Source of the DNA: Siphlonurus alternatus
Taxonomy: Eukaryota > Arthropoda > Insecta > Ephemeroptera > Siphlonuridae
Direction: 5' to 3'
Assembly (NCBI GenBank): GCA_949825025.1
Contig: OX463781.1
Location: 40,747,150-40,811,149, forward strand
Length of the DNA: 64,000 bases
The notes beneath the pieces were generated by a model, which saw nothing but the letters and a program-made list of their open reading frames with translations, ran no database searches and had not been told where the DNA came from. Of this stretch, positions 13,023-27,675 are shown in pieces. Both the position numbers and the translations under genes were made by a program. The stretch's first letter is position 1. Every line of letters begins with the position of its first letter.

Positions 13023-13549
13023 TGTAAGTGGAGAGGGGCGGGTGACCAACGCGGGAGGGGAAGTTGACTTTATTTATAAAGTCTGTTTTTCTGTCGTTTG
13101 TCTGACGTCACGCGCGTCGTATTAAAGAAGGAAGTTAGCAACGTTAGGCCAATGCATTATGCATTAATTTATCATATCATTCATATCGAATTAAAATTAA
13201 TGTGTAATATATTTTGATACGATACATTTTATGCATGTTAATTATTAGTGTTTATTGCATTTTTTTTACATTTTTTTTAAACTTAAATTTTTCAAAATCG
13301 TCCCTATATAACTTTTTATATTAAAAAAAAAATTAAATAAATTTTTTAGTGTAATTTTTTAATTCTGATTCAATTGGTATAGGTCTAAAAATGCAATATT
13401 TTCTATTGTTTTTGGTCCCCCGGTACTATATTATAGGTGCCGTGAACACTTAACGTAGCATGTGTACCCCTCCTGAAGAAACTTAATTTCTTAATTTACT
13501 TGTTGTTCTATTTATTTCCTTATTTATTCCTTTTCCTTTATTTATATAT

Positions 13550-15250
<1,701 letters not shown>

Positions 15251-15604
15251 TTTAAAAACCTAAAATCGTTTAAAAACCTTCAAAATCTTGCTGCAAAACG
15301 CTGAGACAATTTATAATTGCCGCACAATCAAAGTAAGCATAGCATATACAAAAATCGTTTGTTTGCGGCACAATTTTGAGTATGTTTTGGTATAACATTA
15401 AAGACGCAATTTGAGATCTTGATACGGCATTAACTATAAATATACTTTGAATATTATATGATATATATTTGTTGTGAAAAATGGCGTTACTAACTTCCTT
15501 CTTTAACGACGCGCGTGACGTCAGACAAACGACAGAAAAACAGACTTTATAAATAAAGTCAACTTCCCCTCCTGTGTTGGTCACCCGCCCCTCTCCACTT
15601 ACAA

Positions 15605-15749
15605 GGGGGTATTTCATCCGGGGGTATTTCGTCCGGGAGTATTTCGTCCGGGGATATTTCGTCCGGGAGTATTTCGTCCGGGGGTATTTCGTCCAGTCTG
15701 GGCGGGGATATTTGGTCCGGGGGTATTTCGTCCGGGGGTATTTGGTCCG
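15605..15749. repeat. FB-2 right arm array (15-bp unit)
   Basis: Nine units of GGGGTATTTCGTCCG, inverted relative to 12893-13022 and retaining the same odd unit (CAGTCTGGGCG) at the mirror position. Confidence 0.88.
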
Positions 15750-16014
15750 TGATTCAGGACGACGACTTTTTTTGTTTTATTACTTTTTTATTTTAATTAT
15801 TTTATATCCAATATATAATATTCGAAGTTAGAAAAAATATGTTTTTAAAATAATTTTTAACTAAAAACACAGTTGGAATTACTATACAGATAATAGTTAA
15901 CTTCCACAACATCGCCGCGTAGACTTCTACATTTTGATGAGCTCCCCACACCGTGAAACCTCGCTACCGCGCTACTACGCCACGAATGCTCCTTGGGGCT
16001 GCTCCTTCAGCGAA

Positions 16015-16122
16015 GGGTTTTTTTTTCCGTGGGTTTTTTATCCCCGAGGGTTTTTTTTCCTAGGGTTTTTTTTCAAGGGTTTTTTAATACAAGGGTTTTT
16101 TTTCCGAGGGTTTTTTTTCCGC
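16015..16122. repeat. FB-1 right arm array (15-bp unit)
   Basis: Seven units of GGGTTTTTTTTCCGA type, with variants ending ATCCCC and AATACAA mirrored in the left arm. Confidence 0.85.
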
Positions 16123-16410
16123 GATTCGAGTCCTCACGTGAGCTCCAACAGTGTTGCCAAATGAACCAATGAGTGAACTGATAGTGGTCAATTCAACACT
16201 AAGTGTCTCAATTTGTTTTATTTTAACTGTACGTACATTAAATTTGATAATTAATTTGAAATATTTTGAAGCAGCAAATGCATATAGAAGTTGTAATAAT
16301 TGTTATACGTACAGTAGGTGCGTGTATAGCATAACTTTTGAAACAACACACAATGTGTTTCGTTTAGTGAAACTAGAGGAGAGGTGTCACACAGTAGACG
16401 TGATGGTTGT

Positions 16411-16412
<2 letters not shown>

Positions 16413-16507
<95 letters not shown>
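16413..16507. repeat. (GA)n microsatellite
   Basis: About 47 uninterrupted GA units shortly after FB-1. Confidence 0.98.
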
Positions 16508-16509
<2 letters not shown>

Positions 16510-17370
16510 TAGATAACAAAAAGCGCAAGGCAATATAATTGTTGACACACAACTAGAAGAGCCAACTTGACGCATGAGGTTAGCCAGCTCATTATTGCTA
16601 GGAGCGTTACATTGAGATGACCCCAAGGGACTATCCCCTGTTACTACCGCGTCTATCCTTCTCTGTGAATGGCCAGTAGTCCCCTCCTAACAGTGTCGTG
16701 GTGCTGTTGAAATGTAAGGAAGAGAAGCAAGCGCTAATGTGATTGCGCTGTTCATCCACTTACAGATTATGATAATCAAATTATATATAGCCTTACTCTC
16801 CTCTCTCTTCACTAATTTTCTAGATGAACATAGTATACTATTATATAAATAACGTCATGTAGCTTTTACGTTTACATGTAGAGTTCAGTTAGCAAAAGCT
16901 AGATTTTAGAGAATCCCTTTTGGCTATAAATAGAAAATATTTACAATGTTGACGTCATCAGAAATTTAGTTTAAATAACCATGAAGAGTAAATCTTGTTA
17001 TTTTTGTTACAGTATAAGCTTATGTTCATGTATTATGAGAAAAATATTCAATGTTAAATGTTTCTCTCATTGTTTAAAGCAACATATTTTAACATTTATT
17101 GATAATAATATTAATAATTATGATATTTATTGTGAGTAATTACATACAATTAATTTTTAAAAATGTAATTGTTATTGTAATTATTTTAATTATAGGGTAA
17201 ATAAATTATAATATATTAGGTTTTCTGCACTCGATTTTTACTTATTTAGGGTACTATAAGATATGGTAAGATCGTTTGAGTGCAGAAAGTGTGAATTGAC
17301 AGCCTTTTTTTTACAGTATAATATGTTATTTCAATAAATAATAGTTTCAAGGAACATTCTACATTTTAAA

Positions 17371-17691
17371 AAATGGAGTATCGACCTCAAAATTTTATAG
17401 CAGAAATGGATAGAGGATAAAAAGTTATGTTACTCTGATTTTTTTCACATTTTTTAGGGACCGGGAAGTATTGCTAAAAAGTTTTGGCGAGGTTGGGTTC
17501 GAATCCACGTCCCTTTTGGGTCCTATCTTTTATTAAGAGAGGCGGCAAGAGGCGGCACTTTTTCTGCACCTTTCAATAATTTTTAAAAAATAGTTGCCGG
17601 GCTCTAAAAAATCTTAAAAAATAAGAGTAGCATAACTTTGCACCCTCTATCCATTTCTGCAATAAAAAAAATTGAGGTCGGTACTCCATTT
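17371..17691. mobile_element. MITE family C hairpin with a pol III B-box-like word
   Basis: The inverted ends run AAATGGAGTATCGACCTC and GGTCGGTACTCCATTT, with the inner pair GCAGAAATGGATAGAGG / CCTCTATCCATTTCTGC, shared with 41722-42186. The core contains GGTTCGAATCC at about 17503, the exact tRNA B-box consensus. Confidence 0.75.
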
Positions 17692-17987
17692 GTATCATTA
17701 TAAGTAAAACTTGAAACAATAATTTTATGTTCTAATGAATGGAAATGATTGCACTCGGAGATACTTTGAATTAAAAATATAATTATATAATAATTAATAG
17801 GTTTATTAAAAATATTTTGCAATGACACATATTAGAAATTATGTATTAAATCAAACGCTTTCAACTATACATTCATTTTTATTGCTTTTCGATTAAGCAC
17901 ACATTACAATATAAGCACGTTATAATTCATAATCAATATTATTAGCAACCTCATAGTAACGTGTTTGTCAACTATATTTAACATAAC

Positions 17988-18018
<31 letters not shown>

Positions 18019-18204
18019 AACAACATCAATGCCTCTCACAACATTAATTCAGAACTAGCCAATGAACACAAGTAAATAGAGATGTATTATAAAATTGCAA
18101 ATAAACAATCAAAATCATGCTATCAGTTTGAGATCCATTAGACAATATAGCAAATAATACATAATATGTAAAAAGCAATAAATCATCAAAGCCTGATAAT
18201 ATTA

Positions 18205-18407
18205 CTTTAGGCAACTCGCAGACAGCATCGCATCGTATGACTTCGCATGATAAAAATTTAAAACCGGTTCTAAATGGCAAACTTACGATGTCATACCATA
18301 CGATACCATGTGAAGCTGTGTGCGCGCGCATACCTGATTGCATAGTTTCTTAATTTTTTTATCACACGCTGCAAAATCATGCGATTCTGTCTGCGGCTAG
18401 CCTAAAG
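18205..18407. mobile_element. MITE with CTTTAGGC termini
   Basis: CTTTAGGC, CGCAGACAG and ATCGCAT at the left are inverted as ATGCGATTCTGTCTGCGG and GCCTAAAG at the right. The 203-bp interior holds inverted CGTATGAC / GTCATACC-like words. Confidence 0.75.
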
Positions 18408-18477
18408 CATCAAAACTAAACGAAATACTTGAGATTCAAAATTATTTTTGTTCGTGTCACTTCATCTCTATGCATTA

Positions 18478-18530
18478 TGCAACCCGCTTAATTTAGATGC
18501 AGAACAAGTTGCCTAACCTCCAGGCGAGAC
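18478..18530 (+). repeat. Dispersed repeat H, copy 1
   Basis: TATGCAACCCGCTTAATTT, GATGC, then AACAAGTTGCCTAACCTCC. The same order of words occurs at 40374, 52030, 53727 and in part at 1755. Confidence 0.65.
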
Positions 18531-18664
18531 GTTCTCACAGGGGAGACCCTTATCAAAAGTTTGACTGCTGCACTGTAAATGCTATTATTGATAATAAATT
18601 TAATTTTTTGATAACTATTTCACTTGTCATTCAAGTAATGCATTTAAAATTATTAAAATATATA

Positions 18665-18675
18665 TAGAAATATAT

Positions 18676-18731
<56 letters not shown>
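18665..18731. repeat. (TA)n microsatellite
   Basis: TA units with two register shifts, followed by the hairpin CTAAAACTTATA / TATAAGTTTTAG. Confidence 0.95.
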
Positions 18732-18734
<3 letters not shown>

Positions 18735-18894
18735 TAAAACTTATATTTATATATAAGTTTTAGAAACTTATATTTCTTCTTCATTAAAATACATGAGATG
18801 ATTTGGGGTATAGAACATCTTTAGAGTAAAAAAAATTATTCTTGTGAGTTAAATCTTGTACTATTTTTAGAAAACATACTATAGGCATAATTCA

Positions 18895-18970
18895 TGGAAA
18901 GCAGATAACCAAGTTTTTTACTAACCATGGTTAACTTCAGCTTAGCTAACCGTGGTTTAATGAAAATCTT
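18895..18970. repeat. Family F hairpin, copy 1 (diverged)
   Basis: ACTAACCATGGTTAAC and GCTAACCGTGGTTTAATG correspond to the core of the copies at 26084 and 49164. Outer ends are decayed. Confidence 0.5.
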
Positions 18971-19791
18971 GTAATATTTCTGAGTAAATCCTTTGGTGCC
19001 CACTCCTCTAGTATTAAATTTTATTTAATCTTTGTGAACATGGATTTTATTTTGCATTTGTAAATGGATCGTATTTTATATTTTAACACTCTGCTTTTTA
19101 AACAGTCTTCATACTAAATTTAACACAGGATAAATAATTATAATTAGCTTAATATCATTTATATTCATTATTTTATAAATTCCCCCTCTGCTTACATTTT
19201 TAAATATTCTTTATTTTAAATCCTACTGATACAAATTGATTATTGAACTGCATATTTTTTTTAATATATATTGGACAGAAATTTTGTTTATTTTTATAAA
19301 AAAAAAACTGAATAAAATATTTTATATTGTATTGGTTGTGTTACAAACGAATGAGTATTTACTAAAGAGCTTTGAGAGAGAGCGTATTGATGTTATTAGT
19401 GCGTATCAGCGGCTGGCAGTGCTGGGCGCAGTGGCACTAATTAGTCGGTGGAAGGGGAAAAATCCCAGGAGGATGAGCACCAATCAACCAACCCACCACC
19501 GCTGGAGGTATCGTTTCGATAAAAATTCGCAGACAGCTATAGATATATTTTGTAACTTTCATATTAATTAATGTTATGATAGATTATATATAAGAGCAAA
19601 ATGATTTATCTGTTTTAACATTGTTAGTAACCTAACATTACAACAAAACTTCTAAGGTTTCACTTACATGAAATAAACACAACTTTTGTGGTTTTCATTT
19701 CTCCAAATTTGAGAATTAATTTAACTCTATATAAATGTCATGAAAGATTGGATTTCTGGCATGCTCGTGTATATACTATATTGACAATTAA

Positions 19792-19906
19792 ACTATCACT
19801 ACTTTCACATGATGTTGTTGAATACGGATTCGTTGATGACGGATAATGTTATTTTTATGAGGCGTCATATCAACGGAAACGTATTAACCGTAATATGAAC
19901 GTAGTG
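19792..19906. mobile_element. Small hairpin element family E, copy 2
   Basis: ATCACTAC at the left is inverted as GTAGTGAT at the right, with TCGTTGATGACG / CGTCATATCAACG inside. Its right end touches the poly(T) of the SINE-like element. Confidence 0.7.
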
Positions 19907-19907
19907 A

Positions 19908-20285
19908 TTTTTTTTTTTTTTTTTTACAGGGATACACCTCTAAGAGCTTACAACTAGCGGCGGGATAATGGGTAGGGAAAGAATGGTGTACACGGCCTGT
20001 TACGCGTCCCAGCATTTACTGAGGTGAGACTGAGGGAACCGTGGAAAACCTCAGTCAGGACAAACATCTCTACTTTTTTTCAATGGACCAAAGTGATGTT
20101 CAAAGCCTGGAGAACCACACACACAAATGCATCACTGCACTGGGAAAGCGAGATGAATTTACTCCAGGGAAGGAGCAACGTGATTTTTACTTGAAACGGT
20201 CACCCATCCAAGTACTAACTACGTTATACGTTGCTTACTTCAGTGATCTAACGAAAATCAATCACTGCACTGTGTCACTCTCAAC
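19908..20285 (-). mobile_element. SINE3-like element with 5S rRNA-derived head
   Basis: On the minus strand 20253-20197 reads a decayed TCGTTAGATCACTGAAGTAA and then TTAGTACTTGGATGGGTGAC, which matches the 3' half of the 5S rRNA internal promoter (box C). The 5S part continues to about 20285 with weaker match. A body of about 270 nt follows (GTTTTCCACGGTTCCCTCAG and others), ending at a poly(A) that appears as T at 19908-19925. Head, body and A-tail make a pol III SINE of the 5S class more likely than a plain 5S pseudogene. Confidence 0.75.
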
Positions 20286-22474
20286 CTCATGTTATGTAAA
20301 TGTTCCCCTCTCTTATTGGGTGTTGTACGATGATGGGTGGTGCAGTTAAGGTGAAAAAGACTGGGACATTACGTGCTTATTGAAGTGAGCACCATCAGCC
20401 CACTCTCTCGGTTTATTTGACAACACTGTCGGAGTTCAGGTGAGTTGATTCACAGTCGTCTTCCTAACCTCCTCAGAATCCACCTGACTACAATAATGTA
20501 CGGTCTTATTGACCTTATTGACCTTTACTGAACTGTACGAAATTTTTACTGTTAGTCGAATCTACTTCATATGCTAATATACATTTCATGGCCGACTATA
20601 ATTTGCAAGCCCCTTTACAGTGAATATTGTCGATGTGGAGATGAAATTGACTTTGAAATCTTTGGAAACAGTCCACACAAGATTTTAAATATTTATATTT
20701 TTGCAGCGCCGGATAATCGTTAAAAATCAATTAAATTCAAATTAGTAACATTGCGACAGCCTCGAGATATATAAGATTGCATGAAATATTTACACAGCTT
20801 CTGTTTTTACCTTAACTTTTTGCTCGAACCACTTCTCTACGGCTTAAATTCTAGACTGGAGGATTAACGTTTACGATAAAGCGTACTTTAAAGGATAAAG
20901 ATAAGAAATGTTGATTCCATCACAAAGTTTAATTGTCCGGAGTTGAAGCTGATAGTCTCGTCTCCATCATATTTTCGTGAGTATTCTATTCGGAATTATC
21001 GGGACCACGAGAACGATATTATTGCCAGTCAGTATTATTCTTATACCTCTCCCAATATTGCAAATTTAAAACTCGGTTTTTCAAATATATGTTTCAGTTA
21101 GGTGCATCTTATATTGTAAATTCTTCGCTCAGGAAAGTGAAATTCACCAATCTAGGGAAATAACGTTGATGAATATTGTTCAAACAATACTTTGATGCAA
21201 TTTTCTTCTATTGGTGAAAGAAAATCTCCAAGGCGAGAAGTGTAAATCACGGCAATAAGAATTATGATTCTCTAACCTTACTGTGAATAGAAAGTATTTA
21301 AAGTGGAAGAAAACGTAAAATATGATTTTTTTTAATGGCACGCTTTAACTGAAGGTTCTCGATTCTATGCATGAATGCAGTATCATACACGATACAAAAT
21401 ATACTGCAAATAACATCTCAAGTCTTTAATGTGTATGTGCATATCGGCCACATCCTTAGCATATTTATTTATGAATGTGCAATGACATCAAATTTGCAGT
21501 TTATTTAGTTTCCACGGGGTAAATCATTGCCATTTTACTTGAAATCGTATTGTAAATTTTACTCCAAAGCACTGCACGCTGGAAATGTATAAAACAAGGC
21601 CTTTTATATTATAAGCTTCCTAAGAATAAGTAATAACTTATCATCATTTTTATAGTGTATACTCTGAGTAAAGTTTTTTCTCAACAAAACTAAAATAATT
21701 TCGTGTAAATAAAGTGCTATAGTGTCAATAAACGTAAAGTTTAAATAATTATTTTTATTATTGTTTTATGTGCATATATTATTTTATGGAATTTTGACTT
21801 TTCTGGAACCTTGACAACATTTATTACTTGTCAACTAATGCTTTTATTATAGGAGATTATAGAAATAAAAAATATTTGAATAATAGTTTATCAAATTCGT
21901 AACTAAATTACTTCAAAGACTTCATTCAATTTGTCTTAAACAATTATTAGAAGGTACTTTTTTTGCGATGTTAAATTGTGTGACATTCATTATTTTATTA
22001 TACTCTTTACCGTGTAATAAGTTTGTAAAAAAAAACAAAATAAAAATAGGGGATTGCTGAAGATTGACACATTAAAGTAAGTTGTAAATAGTATACTAAG
22101 TCAGGGGAAAGTTTACTTGAAGTAAACAGATACATAAACTGACACTTTAATCTTGCTTAAGCTTGTAGCAAATTAACAGTTCATTCATGCAATACTGCAA
22201 GCAGTACATACAAGTACCGTAACAAGCCAAACGTGCATTGAGTTGGGCTTAACAGCTTCTATGGTATTTACATCGATATTCTGTTGAGCCGTCTGAAAAG
22301 TTACCTCAGCTTGATTTGCAGCTCCATGGAACAGACAGATGAACATTTGAAAGTTTATATAGACACAATCTGCTAACCATCCCACAAGTCAATTCATGTC
22401 ACAAAGATTTGCGGGACAATCATTCCCAAACAAAACAGAGTGACTTTGGTTTTCTGGAAAAGTACATTTGTAGC
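20286..22474. other. Intergenic, no gene seen
   Basis: Moderately AT-rich sequence without a recognisable ORF or inverted repeat. 20330-20660 and 22180-22400 are slightly less AT-rich but match nothing I know. Confidence 0.55.
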
Positions 22475-22740
22475 AGACGAAGATCCAGTTCAAAATTAAG
22501 GGAGGGGTGGCCCTATAAGTCCAATGTCAACACACACAAAATGGATTAGGGAAAGTGTCTATATTGCCCAATGTTGAATCCAAAATTTCAGAAGAAAGGG
22601 ATTAAAGCTCTATTGACGTCTGAAGTACAGCTATGGTCCATAAGACTGGGACACCAATAGTTCACTCGCCTCCACGTGCAAAAAAATTAAATCCAAAACT
22701 TCAAGGCAGCCCTTCAACCCCCTGGATTCACGTCTGTTTG
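22475..22740. mobile_element. Family G element, copy 1
   Basis: AGACGAAGATCCAG at the left and CTGGATTCACGTCTG at the right are inverted. The interior word TCTATATTGCCCAATGTTGA recurs at 39007 and (as its complement) at 50491. Confidence 0.55.
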
Positions 22741-23444
22741 CCAGATAAGCCAAAAGAGTGAGTGATGTTGTTCTTATACTCACGTATGCCAAGTGTTCCA
22801 TTCTTTTTAACCATAGCTGTACACTTCAAGACGGCTTGAATGTTCCCCTAGTCCCTAGTCTTATAAAACTTTAGCTTCAAAATAATCAACAAATTTAATA
22901 TGCTAGTTTCAATTTTTCACAATGTTTATATTTTATATACAGCACTCTGTCAACTAAATTTTCAAAAATGTAAGTGACATAAATAGAGTGGGGGGTAACG
23001 TTCATACCGTTCCGAGGTGTATCACTAAATTATATTTTATTTAAATTTGAGATGATGTTGTGTTCTTTTATACATTAATTATATTCAGTACTTAATATTT
23101 TCATTCGAATTTAAAAATTGATAACATATACATTAAACATCTTAAAAATGTTGGTCTCCTATAAATTTCAATGGGCAAAAGCCAACTGTTGACCTTTTTT
23201 GTTTAATACCTAAAAACTACTGAAGTAACTGCTCACAGACATTTTTCATATTCCTTATAAATTATTCAATTTCTTAGCTATATTCAAGGGTGTCCTTATA
23301 TTTAAGTATATACTGTGCTGCAATGAACAGAACTCGTGAAAATTGCTAACATTAATGAACATGTCAAGTTTCCTTCAACTCACCTTTTCACAAGTTTTAA
23401 TCATGCTTCTCACGGTACAAATTTGAGAACCTGAATATATATAT

Positions 23445-25071
23445 GTTAGCACCCAAAGCCGAATTCGGGCAAAAGCCGAAAAAAATGCTCACATCTAGTT
23501 CTGCGCATCACGAAATGAGCCAAAGCCGAAGTGAGTTTTTTTTTCGGCTTTGGCGCATTTCATTTTGAACAAAACTAGATCTGCTCAAATCGAAATGCGC
23601 CAAAGCCGATATGAGATTCTACTTCGGCTTTGGCGCATTTCATTTTGAGCAAAACTAGTTCTGCGCATCGCGGTTTGAGCAAAAGTCGAAATGATATTTT
23701 ATTTCGGGTTTGGAGCAAAATTTTCAGCACATCTAGTTTTGCGCAAAATAAAGATGATTTTAATGACGAGATGATGTTTTTAATTTTAGTGAAATTAATT
23801 TTAATTTTTTAAAAAGAAAAATAAAAAACTAAACTTATAATAAATATTAATATTGTGACCTAATATCTTTCAAGCGCTGTTTAAAAATAAATTAATTAGG
23901 GAAAAAATAATAACTTTAAAATGTAATCATATACAGTATACGTACATACCTTATAAAAATATTGTAGAATCTGTTGTTTTTATAAAACACTCCCCATTTC
24001 TGTCACTTAATTAATATTTGATGATGTTTTTGTTAAATTAATAAATTTTTTGTTTTAAGAACTGCAGCTCAAATAAAATAGACATATACGCCATTGCACA
24101 CGTTTTAAAGTATATTCTTTAGATTTCACTCGCTCACACGCAAATATTGTTGGCCAACAAGTTTAGTCTGTATAATCATATACTTATAGCTGCAATTTCT
24201 TAGAATTAGGCTATCATGCAATACATCGGTACAACGAGATAAGAAAGTAGCCTTTACCTCTGCAATCAAATTACCCCATTTGATTGCCGTATATGTTTAT
24301 GTATTGTGGCTGCTACAATGTTCGAAGAAATAGAACTATGAAATTTACAAGTGCGTGCGTGCGTGACAATATTGTATTTCTAATGGTGAGAGCGAGTGAA
24401 TCTAAAGAATACTTTAAAACGTGTGGCGTATATGTCTATTTTATTTGAGCTGCAGTTCTTAAAACAAAAAATTTATTAATTTAACAAAAACATCATCAAA
24501 TAGTAATTAAGTGACAGAAATGGGGAGTGTTTTATAAAAACAACAGATTCTACAATATTTTTATAAGGTATGCACGTATACTGTATATGATTACATTTTA
24601 AAGTTATTATTTTTTCCCTAATTAATTTATTTTTAAACAGCGCTTGAAAGATATTAGGTCACAATATTAATATTTATTATAAGTTTAGTTTTTTATTTTT
24701 CTTTTTAAAAAATTAAAATTAATTTCACTAAAATTAAAAACATCATCTCGTCATTAAAATCATCTTTATTTTGCGCAAAACTAGATGTGCTCAAAATTTT
24801 GCTCCAAACCCGAAATAAAATATCATTTCGACTTTTGCTCAAACCGCGATGCGCAGAACTAGTTTTGCTCAAAATGAAATGCCCCAAAGCCGAAGTAGAA
24901 TCTCATATCGGCTTTGGCGCATTTCGATTTGAGCAGATCTAGTTTTGTTCAAAATGAAATGCGCCAAAGCCGAAAAAAAACTCACTTCGGCTTTGGCTCA
25001 TTTCGTGATGCGCAGAACTAGATGTGAGCATTTTTTTCGGCTTTTGCCCGAATTCGGCTTTGGGTGCTAAC
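23445..25071. mobile_element. 1.6-kb near-perfect foldback element
   Basis: GTTAGCACCCAAAGCCGAAT at the left is inverted at the right end. The arms of about 700 bp (to 24148, and from 24362) are nearly identical around a loop of about 210 bp. The outer 320 bp of each arm is built of about 80-bp units containing TTCGGCTTTGGCGCATTTCA. It is inserted in a TA repeat, so a target duplication cannot be resolved. The 60-codon frames at 23630 and 24705 are mirror images, not genes. Confidence 0.9.
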
Positions 25072-25614
25072 ATATATATATAATATATTATTACGAGAAG
25101 GACTTCCTGAGCATTTTACCGTGATATTTTTTATATTTATTTGCCAAGTATAATTTTTCTTGATCTCATTAAAATTTTATTTAAATCATTTAGAAATACT
25201 GCATATTATACTGTATATATATATATATATTATATATATATATATTATATATATACATATAATTATGTATTTAATTTAAACGAATGTTAAATTTTGTTAT
25301 AACTACAAAAAAATTTATGACATATTTTACATATTTAATTGCAGTGATTTAAAATACTAAAAATAAGTTGCTTGCAAGCGTATTTCATTTATTTTTCCAG
25401 CATATCAATATATATATAATTTGTAATGAACTGCCATATTAAAACAAGTGTTAAATCACGTATTGTGAAATATTGAAATTTTCCAAGTAAAACAAAATAC
25501 ATAATAAATAATAAATGCACTTTTTCAATTGCATATTAATGTGAATAATGTTGATTCACGTTTAGAAATAGAGGAACTTATATATTGTCTTAAAGTAGAA
25601 ACTTTTGAAAGATC

Positions 25615-25620
<6 letters not shown>

Positions 25621-25660
<40 letters not shown>
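25621..25660. repeat. (TA)n microsatellite
   Basis: About 20 TA units. A second, broken TA tract is at 25215-25256. Confidence 0.95.
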
Positions 25661-25662
<2 letters not shown>

Positions 25663-26083
25663 GTAATGTATGATGTATTAGGAACTAAAGAGTTTATCAA
25701 TGCAAATAATATTCTGATTCGATACTGAACTAGTAGTCTAAATTTAAGGACACTTTATGTGACCTGCATGGCATACATATATACACTTTTATATGTAACA
25801 ACTATCATGTCGAGCCGTGTTCATAAAAAAAATAAATAAATAAATAAAAACAACATTGATGCACTTGGTAAAACGGCAATTAAATAATTTCGATTTTGTT
25901 CGTGTTTGATTAAAGTTACTACATGCTGATGGAAATGTGCCTTTCTAACACGATTAGTCTGTTAAATGGACATAATACTTTTTACACACAACCATAAATA
26001 ATATATTATTATAGCCAATATAATAAATCATTATACTTAATAGAATGTTTTTTTTTTAAATTGCGTCTATATTTTAAAAAATA

Positions 26084-26216
26084 ATGGCGATTCATAAAAA
26101 AATTATACTGAAAGTTATCGAGCTTTCTCACTAACCACGGTTAGCGCCCACCTAATTTAATAACACTGAACGTGGTTTATGATAAACCTGGATAAGTCTC
26201 TTCCTGAATCGCGCCC
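26084..26216. mobile_element. Family F hairpin, copy 2
   Basis: GCGATTCA at the left and TCCTGAATCGC at the right are inverted. Inside are TTTCTCACTAACCACGG and AACGTGGTTTATGATAAACC, shared with 49164-49286. Confidence 0.65.
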
Positions 26217-27575
26217 AATGCTTTCAAATCTTCAAGAAAAAACAAAAATACATAAAAATTACAAACATGATAAAATTTTCATATGTGACCCACTCTGTGT
26301 ACTGAACGGGTTTATAAATTAGTTTTATACCAGTAAAGCTTGTACTAAATTATTAATTCTGAGTATTATGCCAGCAGCATCACGAACTGGCTCGTCACGC
26401 TTGACCTCCACTTTCCTTTGATCTTTGCCGGTCACAACACGACGATTACCCCCCCCTCACCTGCCCCCTGTAATCCCTCTAACTGTATACCCTCACATGT
26501 ATTGGTAATCAATACAATATTAATGTGTTTATAATTCAATGCCTCATAACACTAGTTATCAAAAATATATTGATAGTTAATTATGCATTCTAATTTATTT
26601 AATACACTCATTCAGTTTAATTCGATGAAATACTAAAAAATAAATAAATAAAATGTAAATAAAGACTAAAATCTATATGCATTTTATCATGCATGATATA
26701 TAAAATATGTGATATAAAACGGTTGCATAAGCAACGCAATCAGTCTACTTTACAGGGGCTGAGTGAAACCATGCGCGCGCAGACCGTCATTCTGGTGGAA
26801 GCGGTAGAGAACTCTGCATGCAGGCAAAAGATTAAAAAAATACATTATAAATTAATTAAAATGAAAATACGCTTAAAAAAATGTGAGGTGAACAACATGT
26901 TTATAATAAAATTTACAAACTTTTGCTCACCTCAGAATTTAGAATCTTTTCTTTATATATTTTTAAATATTTTTTTTTTTAATATTTTGTCCTATGCTTA
27001 TACATTGCGTAGCTCCACCAGGCCACCATCGACGACTGGCGGACAACTGTTGAAACTCCCGATCCAAGGTCACACTGATGTCACATGCAAGCGCCTAATA
27101 AAGCATATATTTAATACTTCAACTAATTTATGATATATGAATAATTTTTTTACTATTAAAAAATCAAAGGTGTATATCAGGTAACTCCATCAATATTGAA
27201 AACGCCACAGATGGCTCTCGGTTTGCTTCACATTTTCGATATTCATATCTTGTATGCTGACGTGGCGCCATGCCGTGGCGTCTCCCAACATGCATACCAA
27301 GTGGATAAACGTGACAAATTGTTTCACCAGATTTTACAGCAAAAAAAAATTTAACCTTGTGTAAAATAAATTAGTAATCATGACATGATTTTTTTTTTTT
27401 TCAAATATTAAAGCCATATGTATTTTTTTTTTTTTAGTTGACGTATAGACATTAATCAAGTATATAAATTATAATAATAATAAAAAAAGCATGAGTTGAA
27501 AAATGAAAATGATTTTTTTTTTATTTTATGTTCAAATATTAATTTGCATAATATGTAATAAAGTGAAAAGGTAAA

Positions 27576-27675
<100 letters not shown>

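Noticed and set aside
12781..13125. 114-codon frame and similar ones at 12849, 15270 and 15574
   Set aside because: They read the 15-bp arm repeats of FB-2 and change with register; no protein-like conservation.
15605..15749. CRISPR-like regular repeats
   Set aside because: The 15-bp units are directly adjacent without unique spacers and form the arms of a eukaryotic foldback element.
20041..20349. 102-codon frame
   Set aside because: It crosses the 5S-derived SINE antisense to its transcription.
23630..24887. Two near-identical 60-codon frames on opposite strands
   Set aside because: They are the two arms of a palindrome, so identity does not indicate a conserved gene.
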